Positions 32,501 through 43,070 of a stretch of 64,000 nucleotides of DNA are shown here, piece after piece. Origin of the DNA: Neostapfia colusana (taxonomy: Eukaryota; Streptophyta; Magnoliopsida; Poales; Poaceae). Position numbers and translations under genes: made by a program. The stretch's first letter is position 1, and each line of letters opens with the position of its first letter. The stretch is taken from NCBI GenBank assembly GCA_030760725.1, contig JASWHV010000003.1, positions 63,693,264-63,757,263 on the forward strand. The letters are read 5' to 3'. The notes under the pieces are model-generated. The model was not told the origin of the DNA. It made no database searches and was given only the letters and a program-made list of their open reading frames with translations.

Positions 32501-35500
32501 TCCAGCTGACACCTACTCCCCGCACCATCCAACACACCCATACTACGCCGGGGATACACCTAATTAATTGGCCAAGCTGCCCCATCTCAGCATGTGGTTG
32601 GCACTGTAAAGCCGGGTTACATGCTCCATGAACCGGTCCTTAGGATCCAGGCAAGTACTAAACACAAACCCAAGTCTCGTGCACCCAGCACACAACCAAA
32701 ACATTCAACTTGCCTTGATCCCTACCTCTACATAACTCACAATAACTCATTCAAGAGTATGGTAAAATAAATTGATGATCTCATATCCCAAATATCCCAT
32801 TCTAAGCATGGCTAAGCAAATGCATGTAAATAAATGACATGACAAAATAAATCCCAACCCAAGCTACAAGGAAACAAGGTAATGCAATTCTAGGGAAACT
32901 TCCTAGCATGGGTTTCATATTTCATTTGACAATGCAAATAATTCTATCTACACATCCTAGCATAGGATCAAAGTGGTCAAGGACACTTGCCTCCTTCTTG
33001 CTGCTCTTGAAATGGGTATTCCTGGTCTTGGAAATGAATAACTTGTTCTCGAACAGGTTCTACTTCATACCATCACACATAGCAAAAGAAAAACAACAAT
33101 CCATAAGACATAGTTCACACTTACACTTCATACAAACCACACATTGACATTTATGAAATTCATTCACCATTATATGTGTTGTGTTTCAGTTTTAAATAAA
33201 TTCCTTACACTAAACTACCAAGTATGTATGAAAAGTATTTTTCTTCTCCATATATGCCTTCATAATTTCTACCACACTTAAACTGAACTCTTTGGATTTT
33301 AAAAACTCCATTTATCATTTACTAGTTGCTATATTTTCAGATTTATATTCCTATGCATAATTGTGTATTTTATTATGAAATTAGTAATACACATCATCTA
33401 AACAGTAGAGGTTCTGGTCCTAAATTATTTTAATAACATATTTTAACCTTGTCCTCTGATGTAAACTATTTCATAATTATTTTCCCTATTTTTCTATAAC
33501 AATTCTTTACTTAAAAATGTATCCCTATACTAATAAATGTGAATAATAGATGAAACAGATTCATTTCAGCCCAAAAATATATTTTTATCTCACTCCAAAG
33601 TTTTCTAAGTACTGAGAAAGTTTTTAATTAATTTTGACAATTATGTTTGTCCCCCTTTTTAATTTTTAAACACTAGTTACATATTCAATTTTCTAAATTA
33701 AATACTAAACAGGGTTAAAATAATGAATTCACCCCATTACAGGGTCTATAATATTATTTTCTTAATTTCCAGGGGTCTAGCTACACTTATCAGAGGTGTT
33801 TTTCCTAATTTCTATTAAGTCCAGGGGCTAAAACTGATTTTTAAATGAATTTACATGATTTTCTGGAGTTCCAGGGGCTAGATCTGAAGTTTCCGGGGCT
33901 AGCTCTCAATTCCAGAGAACCCCAGGGGGTAGCACGTAAGAATTCCAGTCTTTATAACGCGGGGTTGACGTGGACCGTCCGATTTTAAACCGACGGCTGA
34001 GATTATAACATCGAACCGGTACGCGGGGTTTTAAAGTCTACCGTGCGATTTAAAATAAATGGCGCACAAGCGGCCACATCGCTCTGATCGAGCACTGGCG
34101 GCGCTGCCGGCGGCGCACGGCGGCGGGAAGCGGCGATCTCGCCGGAAAGTTTCGGATCCTCGAGAATTCTGCCTAAAACTGTGATCTTATGGCCTAGATC
34201 GGTAGAGGGGAGGTCAGGGATCTCACCTCGGGGGTTTTCTCGAGCTCGGGGGTCCTGGAAAGTGATCGGCGGCGAGGTCCGAGGCAAAACCACGGCGAAG
34301 CTCGTCGGCGCTGGATTTACACCGTAACTCTCCGAGTTTTCTGCACCTGCAAAGTTCCCCGGAGGCGGTGGATCAAGACCAGCGAGTTAGATCAGAGTTT
34401 CCGAGCTTAGATCGGCCAGAATTCACCGGCGAAGTCTCGGTGCTCACCGGAGTAAAAATCGGCGATCGCGTGGGAAAAACCGATCAGGGCTGGGGTTTTT
34501 ATAGCCGGGGGAGGGCGGTGGGTCTGTTGTGATCGAGTTGGATTCTCCTGGGACCAGAATTCGGGCTGCGGGACGCGGAAATCCGGTCGGTTGCGATCGC
34601 GCGCGCGGGAGAGAGTCCGGGGTCGCGGTGTTAGGGATGACAGGCGGGTCCCACCCGTCTGTGAGAGGCAGCGCGGCGCGCGCGGGGGCGGGCTGGCGCG
34701 GGGAAAGCTGGGCCGGCTGGCGGGTTTCGGCCCACTGGCCGGTTTTTTTCCCGTTTTTCTTTTTCTTTTTCCATTTCTTTTCTGTTTTGAGTCTAATTTG
34801 AATTCCGGTTTGAATTTGAATTTTTGCAAAACATGCAACACGTCCAAAAAATTTTAAATTCCCCTCTGAGCATGGTTTAGAGTTTTGAATCAAAATTTGG
34901 GGTGTTACAGACGTCAAGAGTGCCTTCCTCAATGGTCCGATAAAGGAGGAAGTCTATGTGGAGCAGCCACCAGGGTTCGAAGATCAGGAGTATCCCAACC
35001 ATGTCTATAAACTGCGTAAGGCTCTCTATGGCCTCAAACAGGCTCCTCGAGCCTGGTATGAGTGACTTAGAGACTTTCTGACTCAAAATGGATTCAAAAT
35101 TGATAAAGCTGACTATACACTCTTTACTAAACATTTTAATGATCATTTATTCGTATGTCAAATTTATGTTGATGACATTATTTTTGGATCCACTAACAAG
35201 TCCTTCTGTGAAGAATTTAGTAAAATAATGACAGACAGGTTCGAGATGTCAATGATGGGTGAATTGAAATTCTTCTTGGGATTTCAAGTGAAGCAACTGA
35301 GAGAAGGTACATTTATAAGCCAAACTAAATATACACAAGACATTCTCAAGAAATTCAATATGGACAAAGCCAAGCCCATCAAGACACCCCTGGCCATCAA
35401 CGGACATCTCGACCTCAATGAAGACGGTCCAAATGTGGACCAAAAGGTATATCGGTCCATGATTGGCTCCTTACTTTATTTATGTGCATCTAGGCCAGAT

Positions 35501-36118
35501 ATTATGCTTAGTGTTTGCATGTGTGCAAGGTTTCAAGCCGCACCTAAAGAGTGTCACTTAATTGCTGTAAAAAGAATCCTAAGGTACCTTGTGCACAAAC
35601 CCAACGTGGGCCTTTGGTATCCCAAAGGATCCAAGTTTAACTTGATAGGGTATTCCGACGCCGACTATGCAGGATGCAAAGTCGATAGAAAGAGCATGTC
35701 AGGGACTTGTCAATTTCTTGGTAGGTCCCTAGTTTCTCGGTAATCTAAAAAGCAGAACTCCATTGCTCTTTCCATAGCGGAAGCGGAGTATGTTGCAGCC
35801 GGTAGTTGTTGTGCGCAACTACTTTGGATGCGACAGACTCTTAGGGACTACGGCTACAATCTAAGTCATATCCCGCTTCTATGCGATAATGAAAGTGCTA
35901 TAAAAATTGCACACAACCCTGTAGAGCACTCAAGAACTAAGCACATAGATATCCATCATCACTTTCTTAGAGATCATTCATTAAAAGGTGACATTACTAT
36001 TTCACATGTTAGGACTGAAAAACAACTTTCGGATATTTTTACCAAACCATTAGATGAGAAAAGGTTTTGTGAACTAAGAAATGAGCTAAACATTCTTGAC
36101 TCTCCAAATGTGGCTTGA
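29582..36118 (+). pseudogene. pol: Copia-2 pol, interrupted by solo LTR and stops
   Basis: Frame +1 relative to gag, entering at GCTTACTCC right after TTTTGCAG. Order: GAG-pre-integrase (WLWHRRLAHVGMRNL), integrase zinc finger (CSACQARKQVG), integrase core (LHMDLFGPI, RSDNGTEFKN), RT (KWVFRNKQDE, then split by 31592-34914, resuming at AFLNGPIKEEVYVEQ; YVDDIIFGSTNKSF near 35163), RNase H (YSDADYAGCKVDRK, ALSIAEAEYVAAG, IFTKPLDEKRF). In-frame stops at about 30287, 30311, 30965, 31325, 35063 and 35740. The Asp-Asp of RT and the RNase H start are intact. The stop at 36116-36118 ends the gene after LDSPNVA. Confidence 0.9.
31597..34909 (-). mobile_element. Tekay-B solo LTR (3313 bp) with perfect GACGT target duplication
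   Basis: On the minus strand it begins TGTAACACCCC and ends CGGGTGTGACA. It matches the Tekay-A LTR closely, minus about 110 bp near 33190. Direct repeats GACGT at 31592-31596 and 34910-34914 flank it and the copia RT frame resumes directly after, so nothing internal is left. Such solo LTRs arise by recombination between the two LTRs of one element. TATA box (minus) at 34496-34503. Confidence 0.95.
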
Positions 36119-37007
36119 AACATTGCATACCTGGTTGCAACTCAAAATGTTCCTTTGTATTGTTAAAAATGCTCCTCTTCTCCTTTTCTACTCAGAAAAC
36201 TATCTTAATGAAGAAATCTGGTGGATTATGACCATTGTTTGATTGCTGATTGCCTACTGGTCTTAATCACTAAGACTATTTGCAAAATTATTGTCCTTGG
36301 ATCACAATTAACATCTATATATGTATCAGGTCTGTTGGAAACGGACTAGTCCGATTTTCAACCGGACTAGTCCGGACAGACAACAATTAGGTTAACTAAG
36401 GGGCACCGGACTAGTCCGCTACTATGACCGGACTAGTCCGGTCAGTCGCATATAGAAGCAGTTGGCCGGACCAAACGCCTCCCTCTCCACTCATAAGCAC
36501 TTTGTCTCACCCCCTCTCCTAAATCCTAGCTCCCAAAGTGATTTTCGAGTTGAGCCCTCAAACTCAGAGTTTTCTCCGTGAAAAAGACTCTTCTCGACGA
36601 GGGGATCCTACTTTCCGAACTCATCCGGATAGACTCTTGCTCCTTCAACGCGAATCTTCAAATCTTGGTAAATCCCCCCCTAAAACCAAAATCTCAATTT
36701 TTCTAGCTCTAGCTAGTTTTCTTTGATTTCAAAAGGATGTACATTGCATAAATAGATGTATTCCTACCACTTTCCTGCCCTTGTGTCCTTAGATAGGAGA
36801 TTTGTTTCAAATGAAACATTCAATTTAGGGTTCTTATGCTAGGACGGACTAGTCCGGCACTCAGATGCGGACAAGTCTGGTCCACCGGACTAGTCTGCAC
36901 TCTGAAACCGGACAAGTCCGGTCTCTGACAGTTGAACCCCTACATTCCCATTTGAAGTCGATAATGCGTCCATTTGCATCTAACCCTTAAACTCCTTATC
37001 AGGCATC
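36119..37007 (+). other. Pol-ORF3 spacer of Copia-2 with palindrome doublets
   Basis: About 890 bp without a supported ORF. Palindrome doublets at 36343/36364, 36408/36430, 36846/36869 and 36887/36910 (21-23 bp). Ends in CCTTATCAG|GCATC immediately before the ORF3 ATG. A second acceptor-like CTTTTCTACTCAG occurs near 36196. Confidence 0.78.
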
Positions 37008-38511
37008 ATGTCTTCGGGCTCAGATGACGGCTCCTTTCACCTTGACGAAGAAGTTCAACGTGAAAGAGTGAGGAGAGCTAAGGAGGGAGTGATGAAGAAG
37101 AGACATGATGTCAATGCTCACTCTCCACCCTCCGACGACAATCTACCTAAGAAGAGGAAAGTAATTGTCAAAAGGCCTCAAAGGAAAGATGTTGCTAAGG
37201 GCTCGTCAGGGCCAAAAAGAGTTCTCAATAAAGGGAAGGAACTTGCTAGTGGCCCCATTGGGCCTCTGAAAATGAAAAATCCCGTTCACCGCATCAGGCA
37301 GCCTTCAAGTGAGGATTTCACTAGAAAAGGGAATGAGCTAGCTGATAACTTCAGGAAGATTGAAGTGTATGACCGACCTAAACAATGTTCTGATCCAAGG
37401 TTCTGGAGCAACTTCCATGCAAACTACTACGAGCATGTGTACATGAAGATGAAGAATCCTGTAGTAGAGAGTCAATGGCTAAATGTTGAATACCTGAAGT
37501 CGAAGAGGTATCCTGCCTTTCGTGAGATGGTGGAGGCCTTAGAGAGGCACGGTCTGACGGACCTGCTATCCTTTGAGTATGACTGGAACAATGAAGTTAT
37601 TACCCAGTTTTACTCCACTCTCTACTTTGCTCGTGGTGATGGAGACAGTCTTACTTGGATGACTCATGGTGCAAAGTACAGTGTCACTTATGATGACTTT
37701 GCTAGGATTCTTCACCTCCAACACACTTTGGATCATGAACTGGTCATCCATAATCGGAAACCCCTGGAGAAGGAAGAGCTTGAGTTTCTCTATGACACAA
37801 GGATGCCATATGTTCCTCCCACAATCAAATATCTGAAGCCCTTCTTTGTGGTCCTCAATAGAGTCTTGAGAAAGACTATAGCTCCGAAGGATGGAGATGC
37901 GGGAACTATACAAGGGACCTTGAGGACTCTCATGAAGGTCGTTAGTGGAAGGAGACCATTCAATGTTTTTGAGTATATCTACAATGACATCGTGAACATC
38001 TCAATCACCCCCAATAGGTCCTGTGGATATGCACCATATGTACATGATTGAGAAAGTGATGGGACTCGAGTTCGTCAAGGATGTCAAGCATGCGGGGTTG
38101 AAGCCGCAAAAACCCACCGAGTACACTCTCCCCCCGGCTCCAACTGCCCCGTCCTCTCCACCAGTGGAGAGGATATCAAAGCAAGCTCATGATGTTACTA
38201 GATCTGCAGCTGCTCCTCCTGGGTCTCCACCTGCACAAGAATCATCCAGTGGCATCCTCAACTTGCTCTCCTCCATCTTTGCCTGCTGCCGCAAGATCGA
38301 AGACAAGCAGCGCAAGGAAAAGCTTGCAAGGAAGAAACACCAACAGTATGTCAATGCCAATATCAAGTCTATCTGTGCAAAGCTTGAGATTGAGCTTGTT
38401 GGATCACCTCCCGCCTCCGAGGACTCAGAGGAAGATCCTGCTCCCATGGATGCCGAAGTTGGTGAAGATGAAGATAAGACTGAGACTGAAGGAGAAGGCA
38501 GCGATGAGTGA
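37008..38511 (+). pseudogene. Copia-2 ORF3 (env-position ORF), one frame change
   Basis: The best preserved copy of the third ORF. Open from ATG 37008 to about 38040, then continuing in another frame (38023-38511). N-terminus Ser/Asp-rich, then a basic motif LPKKRKVIVK of classical nuclear-localisation type at about residue 50. Core about residues 105-345: FWSNFHANYYEHVYMKMK, DLLSFEYDWNNEVITQFYS, YSVTYDDFARILHLQ, TIAPKDGDAGTIQGTLRTL, YIYNDIVNISITPNRSCGYA. The second part has IEKVMGLEFVKDV, Pro/Ser-rich linker, a Cys/Lys stretch and an acidic tail ending GEGSDE. I see no signal peptide, membrane span or fusion motif, so an envelope role is not supported. Same ORF as 20677-22330 and 43071-44858. 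Function unknown. Confidence 0.8.
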
Positions 38512-38544
38512 TTCCCCTCAATTTTTCCCTTTTTGGTGCCTTTA

Positions 38545-38560
38545 TGCCAAAGGGGGAGAG
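38545..38560 (+). other. Internal polypurine tract of Copia-2
   Basis: TGCCAAAGGGGGAGAG, 34 bp after the ORF3 stop, conserved in the other two copies. Confidence 0.65.
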
Positions 38561-38893
38561 ATTGAGATTAGATTTGGACTCGAACTATCTAGTATTAGTT
38601 ATTAAGATCTTTTGTGATCAAGGACATGTACCTATTTTAAAATCTTGTAATGCACTATTTCTTTTCTTATGTGTGATGCACTATGCTCTAATGCCTACTT
38701 ATATGTTCACTACTGTTTGTCTTTAATTTATCACATTTTGTTTATCACACACCTGTTAGGCACCCCACCATAAGGTGTGTGCATATGTGAGAAGCTTTTT
38801 GTGAATTCCTTATTATTCTCATATGTGCACACCTTATGAAAATAAACTTTTTATTCTCAATTGTGATATCTCAAATAGTTGTCATCAATCACC
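38561..38893 (+). other. 3' untranslated region of Copia-2
   Basis: About 330 bp between the two polypurine tracts, AT-rich, with no supported ORF. It contains GGCACCCCACCATAA, which recurs in Copia-3 and Copia-4 at the same place. Confidence 0.6.
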
Positions 38894-38907
38894 AAAAAGG
38901 GGGAGAT
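38894..38907 (+). other. Terminal polypurine tract of Copia-2
   Basis: AAAAAGGGGGAGAT abutting the 3' LTR. Confidence 0.9.
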
Positions 38908-40259
38908 TGTAAGTGCATCTAGGATATCCCTTGTGGGTTTTGGCTAATTGATGACAAGCATATGAGATCCTAATGAAATTATTGCAGGACAAACAAAGTG
39001 AACTAGCTCGTGCACACAAAAAGGTGAAAAATAGAGTGGTGTCCGAAAAGGAAGACTTTAGTGGAATTTAGAAGAGCAAAGTAGATGTAAATGTATAGGG
39101 TGTGTGTGAGAGACACATCCCAAGAGCTCATGACTTTGCGTAAGGGTAAGGGGTTTAAAAATCAACTAAAATCCACTGGACATCGGACTAGTCCGTTCAT
39201 GGACCGGACTAGTCCGATCAGCTTACTGGAATGCCACCGGACAAGTCCGGTTTTGGACCGGACTAGTCCGCTCAAGTTTCTGTTGTCCTCTTTAGAGGAC
39301 TGCGGACTAGTCCATCCATGCGATAGGACTAGTCCGCTAAACTTTCTGGAACCCCACTTCACATAGCACCGGACAAGTCCGGTATTAGACCGGACTAGTC
39401 CGGTTAACCCACTGGAAGTAGACCGGACAAGTCTGATCATATACCGGACTAGTCCGGTATTAGGTTTTACAACGATAACTTTTTAGAAACTATATAAATG
39501 GGTGATCCACGGCCTTCCAACAGAGATACACGACTCATACTGCTAAAAACTCAAACCCTAGCGCCGCCACCTGTCCCAAGAGCCCAAAAACACATCTCCC
39601 CACACATCTAAGGCGCAAAAAGGTGAAGATCAATTGAACACTTGGATTCGGGATTGGGAGATCGTCGTTCTTTCGTTGTGAGCTCTTGGGGTTTGATCTC
39701 TCTACACTCATATTCTGCATTGTAATCTTTTTGAGTGTATTTGATCGCTTTCTCATTGTAATTCTTGTGGGAGCCCTCAACATGTGAGGTTGCCTCACAA
39801 ACTCGGTGATTACCCGTGCTAGTGGAGTCAAGTCGGCCTTGTGTGGTGACTTGAAGAGGGAAAGGGTTAGAGACCCGGCTCTGTGTGAGCCTCCTCAACG
39901 AGGACGTAGATCTCTTGGTGAGATCGAACCTCGGTAAAATTTGTGTCTCGTATGCCTCCTTGTTTTTGTTGATTATAACATCTAGTTGCTAAACTTCATA
40001 ATTTGAGTTGCTAAGTCTCATTCACGGGCATAATCACACCTCACATTGTAAAATCAAAATAGAATAATTGTTGTTCTTATTTCCGCTGCTAAACAAGTTA
40101 ATTCTTCTGCACAACACTTATACAATCTACACAATTCAGCACACCGGACTAGTCCGCCCACACAACTGGACTAGTCCGGTCAATCAAGTTTCTGATAATT
40201 CTATTAAGTGTGCAGGAATCTTTTAAAGGCCTATTCACCCCCCCTCTAGGACACATTCA
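38908..40259 (+). repeat. 3' LTR of Copia-2 (1352 bp)
   Basis: Same length as the 5' LTR and colinear. Several of the differences fall in palindrome CpGs (for example CCGGAC versus CCAGAC). One short block near 39520-39555 accounts for about a third of all differences. Confidence 0.93.
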
Positions 40260-40988
40260 GGATATGATCCCCCTATAGAAGTTTTTGTAAGTTCCTCAAA
40301 CCAACATGGGCTAGTCTCCTATGCCACAACCATCCCATGTTGGTTTTTGCTATTAAGCATGTGTCAAGTTGAGCTTTATCCGTGGAAAAATCCACTAAAT
40401 AAATCTTTCACTTCAACACACCCTTAAAAGCAATTGAGTTATCACTTCTTCTAGAGACGGTCACACCCTCGTTAGTAAACAAGCAATTATAACATTTCTC
40501 ACATAGTTGAGATATGGACAATAGGTTATAATCAAGTGATTCAACATGTAGAACATGAGAAAGCGAGTGTTGAGAAGAGATTGCAATTTTACCGATATCG
40601 AGCACCCATCCTTGACTATTGTTGCCAAAGTAGATGCCTTCACTAGGATCATCATTTTCTTCATACTCAACGAACATATTCCTCTCTCCGGTCATATGAT
40701 TAGTGCACCCACTATCTAGCATCCATTTAGTGCCAGCGGAGGAGTAGGCCTACAAAACAATTTAGGCTTGGGTTTTAGGTACCCAAACTAGGTTGGGTCC
40801 TTTGAGGTAAGTCACAAGGCATTTGGGCACCCACACACAAGTTTTTGGACTCTTGTGGAGTGGCCCAACATATTTAGCATATACACGACCATATTTGTTC
40901 TTCATAAGAACATAAGATGCATCAAAGTCATGAAATATGGTAGAGTTGTTATTTTTGCAATCTCATGTGAGGTAGATGCAAGGTTGTT
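40260..40988 (-). mobile_element. Copia-3, right block: start of pol and end of gag
   Basis: Continuation of the host element beyond Copia-2. On the minus strand: gag tail (VLMKNKYG, CVWVPK, LVWVPKTQA then TAA), then TTTTGTAG|GCCTAC opening the pol frame, then LDSGCTNHMTGERNMFVEY, SLDYNLLSISQLC and the degenerate WLWHRRLAHVG region reaching 40260. Its flank at 40260 and the sequence left of 25892 join within the segment encoding HIHGLKN. Cut at 40988 by Copia-4; the rest of gag and the 5' LTR are outside the window. Confidence 0.85.
40408..40749 (-). pseudogene. pol: Copia-3 pol N-terminal fragment (aspartic protease / pre-integrase)
   Basis: Frame begins AYSSAGTKWMLDSGCTNHMTGERN. LDSGCTNHM is the copia aspartic-protease-like active site (D-S-G). 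Continues to the region SIAFKGVLK, after which the frame is lost toward 40260. Part of the same gene as 23250-25891. Confidence 0.82.
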
Positions 40989-41065
40989 TGAAAGTTGCCT
41001 AGAGGGGGTGAATAGGCTAAAATACTTGAAATGACTTAATTAAACGAGATTAGCACACAGGGGTC

Positions 41066-42345
41066 GGACTAGTCTGGCTCAGGGGCGGACTAGTCCGGTC
41101 AGCCTGCTGGAAAAACCTAAAACTTAATTTTTATGTTTTTTTTCAGATTTTAGCCTAATGAAATGCGGATAAAATAACTAGCAATCTAATATGACAAGTT
41201 TGATAGAATATTTAAATGGATTGCAAGATTGTAATAAGGAACACTATATGATCAAAATAGACAAAGTGACCCCTAAGCAATTTAGCGATCAATGAATTGT
41301 AAATGCAGGAAAAGACACGGAGATTTTTGCCTGAGGTTCGATTCCACTCAGGAATCTACGTCCCTGTTGAGGAGTCCACAAAGGACCGGGTTTAAAATCC
41401 CTTTCCTCACCAAGTTGCCACTAAGGCCAACCCGATTCTTCCTCTATCTCAAGGGTGAACTTACAAGATTTTTAGGCTGCTCACAATCTGAGGCTCCCAC
41501 TTGATCACGTCCTCAAAACTTCACAAATCTCACAAGCCACAGATCACAAAGACTCATGCCAAGTGCACGAGATCACTCCAAGAGCCAAAACACGAAGTTC
41601 TTCCTTCTCCTCTACTCACACACCCAAATCCACTCAAGAATTGGTTCTACAGGGTGAGTAGGCAAGAGAGAAGGCTTAGAGGGGCTCTAGGATGGCTGTG
41701 GCAGCGCTAGGGTTCCAGGGGGGTCTAAATGAAGTTGGGGTATCTCCTTTTATAGAAGTCCTGACAGCCAACCGCTGCCACCAACTAAGGTCCGGACTAG
41801 TCCGGTCAGGACCCCGGACTAGTCCGGTCTTCGAGGACCACTGACATCACAAAGCCACCTACTGCCCAATGCTCAAATTTCAAACGTTCACAGATTTCCG
41901 GGCTAGTCCGCCCCACAACGAACTAGTCCGATCTCACACAGGAACTCTTTGTCCGGGTGAGAACGGACAAGTCTAGAGGACCCGGACTAGTTCGGCCACT
42001 AAGGCGGACAAGTCCGGTCCACCAAGACTTAGCCGTGGGAGCTCTCATCTTACAACCATACGGACTAGTCCGCCTCAGAACGGACTAGCCCGAACTCACA
42101 CAGGGACTCTTTGTACGGGTGAACACAGACTAGTCTGGCTAGCCCGGACTAGTCCGGCCACTGAGCCAGACAAGTCCCGTCTACCAGGACTTAGTCCCAA
42201 AATACTCTCACCAAGAGAGAAACGGACTAGTCCGTCCCCAAACGGACAAGTCTGAACTCAGTCAAGAACTCTTAATCTGCCCCAAAACGGACTAAGCCGT
42301 AGGACTTCCGGACTAGTCCTACCTCCGACCCGAACAAGCCCGGCC
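41066..42345. repeat. Palindromic motif array in Copia-4 LTR
   Basis: About 20 copies or variants of GGACTAGTCC. Doublets include 41066/41087 and 41794/41816 (21 and 22 bp). The dense block upstream of the TATA box spans about 41794-42345. Confidence 0.86.
41748..41754 (-). promoter_or_regulatory. LTR TATA box of Copia-4
   Basis: TATAAAA on the minus strand at the same relative place as in Copia-3. Confidence 0.55.
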
Positions 42346-42656
42346 TACCCGAGTTTGCCTCACTAGCACTCTCCACTAAGGATTTGACACTTCTAACGCT
42401 TTGAGCTCTCTTTTATGATCTCAATGCACTTGACACACACACTCTCACTCTTACACGGCTAGCCTACTAAAGACTCAAATGAAACCCTAATTTCTACTCT
42501 TCGAGTCCTCGACGCCGTTCTTCATCCTTTTCCTTTTTGAGAGTTTAGGTGTGCACCTTGGAAATATCCTGTGCTTATGATCATCTCAGCTCATTACTCT
42601 CTTAATTGTCGTCACCAATCATCCAAAACCCACGGGGATACCTATATGCACTTACA

Positions 42657-42670
42657 ATCTCCCCCTTTTT
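42657..42670 (-). other. Terminal polypurine tract of Copia-4
   Basis: AAAAAGGGGGAGAT on minus, abutting the LTR. Confidence 0.88.
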
Positions 42671-43010
42671 GGTGATTGATGACAACACATTAAGTTTCAA
42701 TATAAGAGGTAAAAATTTGATTTTCATAACAAGTATGTGTATGCATAACTCCCCCTGGATGTATGCAACAGTAAAAGAGGGGAGTTGACATACATTCACA
42801 TGTTATGGTGGGGTGCCTACGTGTTGTGCTCAAAAATGTGATAAGACAATAAAACATAGCAAAGAGCAACAATGATCAAATATAAGCCATAAGATCAAAT
42901 ATAAGCCATAAGATCCACACATAGTCTTACAGAAAATAGACACAATGCATAAAATATAGATAATCATGTCCAAGGATCTATTACAAAGACTAGAAGATAC
43001 GCCTCTTCCA

Positions 43011-43027
43011 TCTCTCCCCCTTTGGCA
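43011..43027 (-). other. Internal polypurine tract of Copia-4
   Basis: On minus GATGCCAAAGGGGGAGA, after the ORF3 stop; conserved with Copia-2 and Copia-3. Confidence 0.65.
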
Positions 43028-43070
43028 TCAAGGCACCAAAAAGGAAAAAGGAAAGAAGATACGCCTAAGT

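Larger units (their letters stand above)
25892..40259 (+). mobile_element. Copia-2, full-length Sirevirus-like retrotransposon with solo LTR nested inside
   Basis: Plus-strand order: 5' LTR (25892-27243), iMet primer site, gag, pol, spacer, ORF3, two polypurine tracts, 3' LTR (38908-40259). Both LTRs are exactly 1352 bp, with about 30 differences by my eye count (roughly 2%), so insertion was fairly recent. Flanks read GGATG (25887-25891) and GGATA (40260-40264): a 5-bp target duplication with one change, placed inside Copia-3 pol. Tekay-B (31597-34909) interrupts its pol. The coding genes have many stops, so the copy cannot move on its own. Confidence 0.93.
40989..42656 (-). repeat. 3' LTR of Copia-4 (1668 bp)
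   Basis: On the minus strand starts TGTAAGTGCATATAGGTATC and ends CCCTCTAGGCAACTTTCA. It resembles the Copia-3 LTR more than the Copia-2 LTR, including the long palindrome array and the 'CTCACACAGG' repeats between units. Confidence 0.86.

Noticed and set aside
34529..34857. GC-rich frames of 88-162 codons in the LTR promoter regions (also 45170-45649, 54394-54751).
   Set aside because: Overlapping frames on both strands over the same GC-rich LTR segment with no motif; open because the sequence is poor in stops.
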